A stretch of 56,025 nt of DNA, from assembly GCA_004292955.1 (NCBI GenBank), contig RDXX01000034.1:1-56025 (forward strand), in the 5' to 3' direction. A program made the translations under genes and the position numbers. This stretch comes from Oscillatoriales cyanobacterium (GTDB taxonomy: Bacteria; Cyanobacteriota; Cyanobacteriia; Cyanobacteriales; Microcoleaceae). The notes beneath the pieces are model-generated. The model was not told the origin of the DNA. It did not search any database and worked only from the letters and a program-made list of their open reading frames with translations. Of the stretch, positions 53,333 to 56,025 are shown in pieces. Numbering within the stretch: the first letter of the stretch is position 1; each line of letters opens with the position of its first letter.

Positions 53333-54973
53333 TCAGCGCTGTGCTTCTGCGACAACTTGATTTGCGATCGCAGTTGGCTGTTCGGAGGATTTTTCAGGAT
53401 TAGGCTGCAATGACACGTACAGCCGATTTAAGGCGCTGATGTATGCTTCGGCGGAGGCGACGATGATGTCAGTATTGGCTGAGTGTCCAGAAAATACTTT
53501 CCCTTCGTGGCGCAAGCGAATTGTTACTTCGCCGATCGCATCTATGCCCGCTGTTACCGATTGTACAGAAAACTCGATCAACTCGTTTGGTACGTTTACC
53601 ACGCGGTTAATCGCCCTGTAAATCGCATCTACAGGGCCGGTGCCGATCGCAGCATCGGTCAATTCTTCGCCCGCCGGATTCCGCACAGTAACCGTGGCTG
53701 TCGGCCGCGATTTGTCCCCGCAGGAAACCTGTACCAATTCTAACCGGAAAAGTTCGGGAGCTTGGTGGACTTCGTTATTGGCGATCGCCTCCAAATCCCA
53801 ATCGGTAATCTCTTTTTTCTTGTCGGCTAAATCTTTAAACTTGACAAAAGCCTTATTTAGCTCATCATCTGCCATTTCAAAACCCAACTCTTTCAACCGA
53901 GTTTGAAATGCGTGGCGGCCGGATAATTTGCCCAAGATAATTTGATTTTCCGTTAAGCCGATCGACTCAGCGTCCATAATCTCGTATGTCAGCTTATTTT
54001 TCAGCACCCCGTCTTGGTGAATTCCCGACTCGTGGGCGAAAGCATTTGCTCCCACAATCGCCTTATTTGGCTGCACCAACATCCCAGTCAAATTGGAAAC
54101 CAAGCGGGAAGTTTTGTAAATTTGGCGCGAGTCAATATTTGTCAGGGGTTCGTCAGAATCCGCAGGTCTTCCCAAGAACGGATTAAAATATTGGCGCCGC
54201 ACGTAAAGCGCCATTACCAACTCTTCCAAAGCCGCATTTCCCGCCCGTTCCCCAATCCCGTTAATCGTGCATTCCAACTGTCTGGCGCCATTTTTTACAG
54301 CTTCCAAAAAGTTAGCAACCGCCAATCCTAAGTCATTGTGACCGTGAACCGAGATGATTGCCCGATCGATATTCGGCACATTTTCCTTAATTCCCCGAAT
54401 CAAATCCCCATACTCGCTGGGAGTTGTGTAGCCCACAGTATCGGGAATATTCACAGTAGTCGCCCCGGCCTCGATCGCCCTTTCTAGAACCTGATACAAA
54501 AATTCGCGATCGGAACGACAAGCATCCTCCGGCGAAAACTCCACATCATCCACAAAAGACTTAGCATAATCCACCATTTCCGGCACAATTTCCAGAACCT
54601 CAGCCCGCGTCTTTTTCAGCTTATATTCCAAGTGAATATCAGACGTAGCCAGAAACGTATGAATTCGCGAATTTACCGCTGGTTTAATCGCCTCGGCTGC
54701 TGTTTTAATATCCGGCTTGCGCGCCCTTGCCAAACCGCAAATTGTCGGCCCATCTTCCGTCCCAACAGTCCGAGCTATTTTTTGGACAGCCTCAAAATCT
54801 CCCGTGCTAGTGAAAGGGAAACCTGCTTCAATCACATCCACGCCCAATCGCGCTAACTGACGGGCAATAGTTAGCTTTTCGTCCCCATTCAAAGATGCCC
54901 CCGGAGATTGTTCTCCGTCCCGCAAAGTCGTATCAAAAATAATAATCCGGTCTTGACTTGGTTGAGTTTTCAT
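53333..54973 (-). CDS. leuA: 2-isopropylmalate synthase
   Basis: Condenses acetyl-CoA with 2-oxoisovalerate in the first step of leucine synthesis. 546 residues, full length: [15 protein letters not shown] at the N-terminus with the metal/substrate residues, the [20 protein letters not shown] and IHQDGVLK catalytic segments, and a C-terminal regulatory LeuA domain (about 390-520; [26 protein letters not shown]) for leucine feedback. It is monocistronic and minus strand. Confidence 0.96.
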   Translation of the reverse strand: MKTQPSQDRIIIFDTTLRDGEQSPGASLNGDEKLTIARQLARLGVDVIEAGFPFTSTGDFEAVQKIARTVGTEDGPTICGLARARKPDIKTAAEAIKPAVNSRIHTFLATSDIHLEYKLKKTRAEVLEIVPEMVDYAKSFVDDVEFSPEDACRSDREFLYQVLERAIEAGATTVNIPDTVGYTTPSEYGDLIRGIKENVPNIDRAIISVHGHNDLGLAVANFLEAVKNGARQLECTINGIGERAGNAALEELVMALYVRRQYFNPFLGRPADSDEPLTNIDSRQIYKTSRLVSNLTGMLVQPNKAIVGANAFAHESGIHQDGVLKNKLTYEIMDAESIGLTENQIILGKLSGRHAFQTRLKELGFEMADDELNKAFVKFKDLADKKKEITDWDLEAIANNEVHQAPELFRLELVQVSCGDKSRPTATVTVRNPAGEELTDAAIGTGPVDAIYRAINRVVNVPNELIEFSVQSVTAGIDAIGEVTIRLRHEGKVFSGHSANTDIIVASAEAYISALNRLYVSLQPNPEKSSEQPTAIANQVVAEAQR

Positions 54974-55074
54974 AGCTCTAAAAAAGTGTTGTCCTGATTT
55001 TTACTTGTCCCCTATTCTGGGCAATTAGTGCCAGTCACCAGTCTGGTGTTTCGCGCCCATAACGAATAATTAAT

Positions 55075-55188
55075 AATCAATAACCCATAACGCCTGACTA
55101 ATGACTGATGACCAATAACTAATGATTAATGAAATCGGACTGGTTCGGGTGTCAACTGTCAACTGTCAACTGTCAACTGTCAACTGAC
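55075..55188. repeat. (ATGACTGATGACC) and (TGTCAAC)n repeats
   Basis: 55080-55110 holds TAATGACTGATGACCAATAA units; 55150-55188 is a TGTCAACTGTCAAC array. The array abuts the stop of the LabA-like gene. Confidence 0.85.
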
Positions 55189-55709
55189 TAATAATCCATT
55201 TTCTCAATATGTTCCCGAATTTCATTTAGGTCTATATACCTATCAGTAGCATTTCGCAATTCTCTAGCAATCATTCCTTCGGTAGATACCACAGTAATGT
55301 GAGTATTTTTCGATCGCAATAGCTCGATCGCCCTCTCAAAATCTCCATCCCCGCTAAATAGCACAACTTGGTCGTACTGATCCACCGTATTAAACATATC
55401 AACCACAATTTCTATGTCTAAATTAGCCTTTTGAGAATATCGGCCCGAAGCATCATCGTAATATTCCTTAAGAATCTTAGTGCGAACCGTGTAACCCAGA
55501 CTGATCAAAGCATCTCGAAATCCCCTTTGATCTTGGGGGTCTTTCAAACCCGTATACCAGAAAGCATTGATCAAGATGACATTTGGCTGCGAAGTTTTGA
55601 AATATTCGAGCACCCTGCGTGGATCAAAAAACCAGCCGTTCTTTTGTTGAGCGTAGAACATATTGTTCCCGTCCACAAAAATAGAAAGGCGGTTCATTAA
55701 GTTTGTCAT
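55188..55709 (-). CDS. LabA-like NYN-domain protein
   Basis: 173 residues of the NYN/PIN-like family related to Synechococcus LabA. IFVDGNNMFYAQQKNGWFF and LDIEIVVDMFNTV, VLFSGDGDFERAIELL give the conserved acidic residues of a metal-dependent nuclease-like site. LabA in S. elongatus affects clock-controlled output; the biochemical activity of these proteins is not settled. Two ATG codons are possible, 55709 and 55697 (MNRLSIFV); either is plausible. Confidence 0.85.
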   Translation of the reverse strand: MTNLMNRLSIFVDGNNMFYAQQKNGWFFDPRRVLEYFKTSQPNVILINAFWYTGLKDPQDQRGFRDALISLGYTVRTKILKEYYDDASGRYSQKANLDIEIVVDMFNTVDQYDQVVLFSGDGDFERAIELLRSKNTHITVVSTEGMIARELRNATDRYIDLNEIREHIEKMDY

Positions 55710-56025
55710 AGAACTTAGACCTAATAATTGTAGAAAGAAGTTAATCTAAATATCACATTTTAGCAATATGGAGCTAACTGAGGCAATAGATTAAACTTCA
55801 GAAAACTCCATCCCCCCAGTATTTCATATTTTTGCCTCTACCGCCAGAGGGCTCTTTTAGGGGTGCTTGGATTCGATCGACCAACCTTCAAAAACCCGAC
55901 TCTCAGTAACTCGGTAGAGGCTGTGGTTTGAACCTCCCCAGGGCTAAAGCGACGGGGATTCGGGCCCACCCAAAAGGGCGACAGTGGGACATTCAAATAT
56001 CCCTCTAGACCCTCAAGCTTGTGGC
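55710..56025. other. Intergenic region with an open minus-strand frame at the window edge
   Basis: No gene can be assigned. On the minus strand a frame is open from the window edge to a stop near 55839 (reading PLSPFWVGPNPRRFSPGEVQ and onward); it could be the 3' end of a transposase or an unrelated remnant. The promoter of the LabA-like gene lies around 55710-55780. GC-rich repeated GGG/CCC segments fill the last 100 bases. Confidence 0.3.

Overview
The window is chromosomal DNA from a filamentous cyanobacterium, most like the Oscillatoria/Microcoleus/Phormidium group. The evidence is the very frequent HIP1 octamer GCGATCGC, a psbY photosystem II gene, cyanobacteria-typical families (DUF928, CHASE2, DUF3531, YfbK-type VWA, NurA-domain protein, DXCF cyanobacteriochrome) and many heptanucleotide tandem repeats between genes. 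The species is inferred from style only. I see no rRNA, tRNA, CRISPR array, prophage or intact insertion sequence.

Layout. 1-851 holds no convincing gene. 852-4796 is a large multi-PAS/GAF diguanylate cyclase whose last GAF domain has both cysteines of a DXCF cyanobacteriochrome. 5175-9623 (minus) is a double glycosyltransferase: an N-terminal GT4 domain, two TPR blocks and a C-terminal OGT-like domain. 9833-19457 is mostly housekeeping: rpiA, an aldo/keto reductase, an exported Mn superoxide dismutase, rsmG, an ECF/NAP14-type ATPase, an exported TPR protein, a DUF3531 protein, a Nudix hydrolase, a holin-like membrane protein and ychF. 19728-29004 carries a Pro-rich ORF, an Orn/Lys/Arg decarboxylase, cbiT, cdsA, a DUF2993 protein, rluB-rodZ (overlapping) and malQ.

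29850-36627 is the most system-like block: psbY, a small ORF overlapping it, a MinD/ParA-like ATPase and a CHASE2 membrane protein on the minus strand, then on the plus strand a decayed and three intact DUF928 secreted proteins in tandem. 36675-41548 has a HAD hydrolase, a NurA-domain protein, a small membrane protein and an MsbA-like ABC exporter. 41751-45354 has two GNAT acetyltransferases, a GNAT fragment and an SLH-VWA surface protein. 45514-55709 contains an exported TPR protein, a phytase-like exported protein, an alpha/beta hydrolase overlapping a GDPD phosphodiesterase, hisC, a VapC-type toxin with its antitoxin, a methyltransferase, leuA and a LabA-like NYN protein.

The strongest genome-level feature is repeat activity. 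Period-7 tandem arrays sit in most intergenic gaps, several palindromic (MITE-like) families occur in two or more copies, one is nested in another, and repeat sequence has entered at least four reading frames in frame (Nudix, decarboxylase, phytase-like protein, ABC exporter linker). Repeats also created false upstream start codons, so several starts here are shortened relative to the longest ORF.
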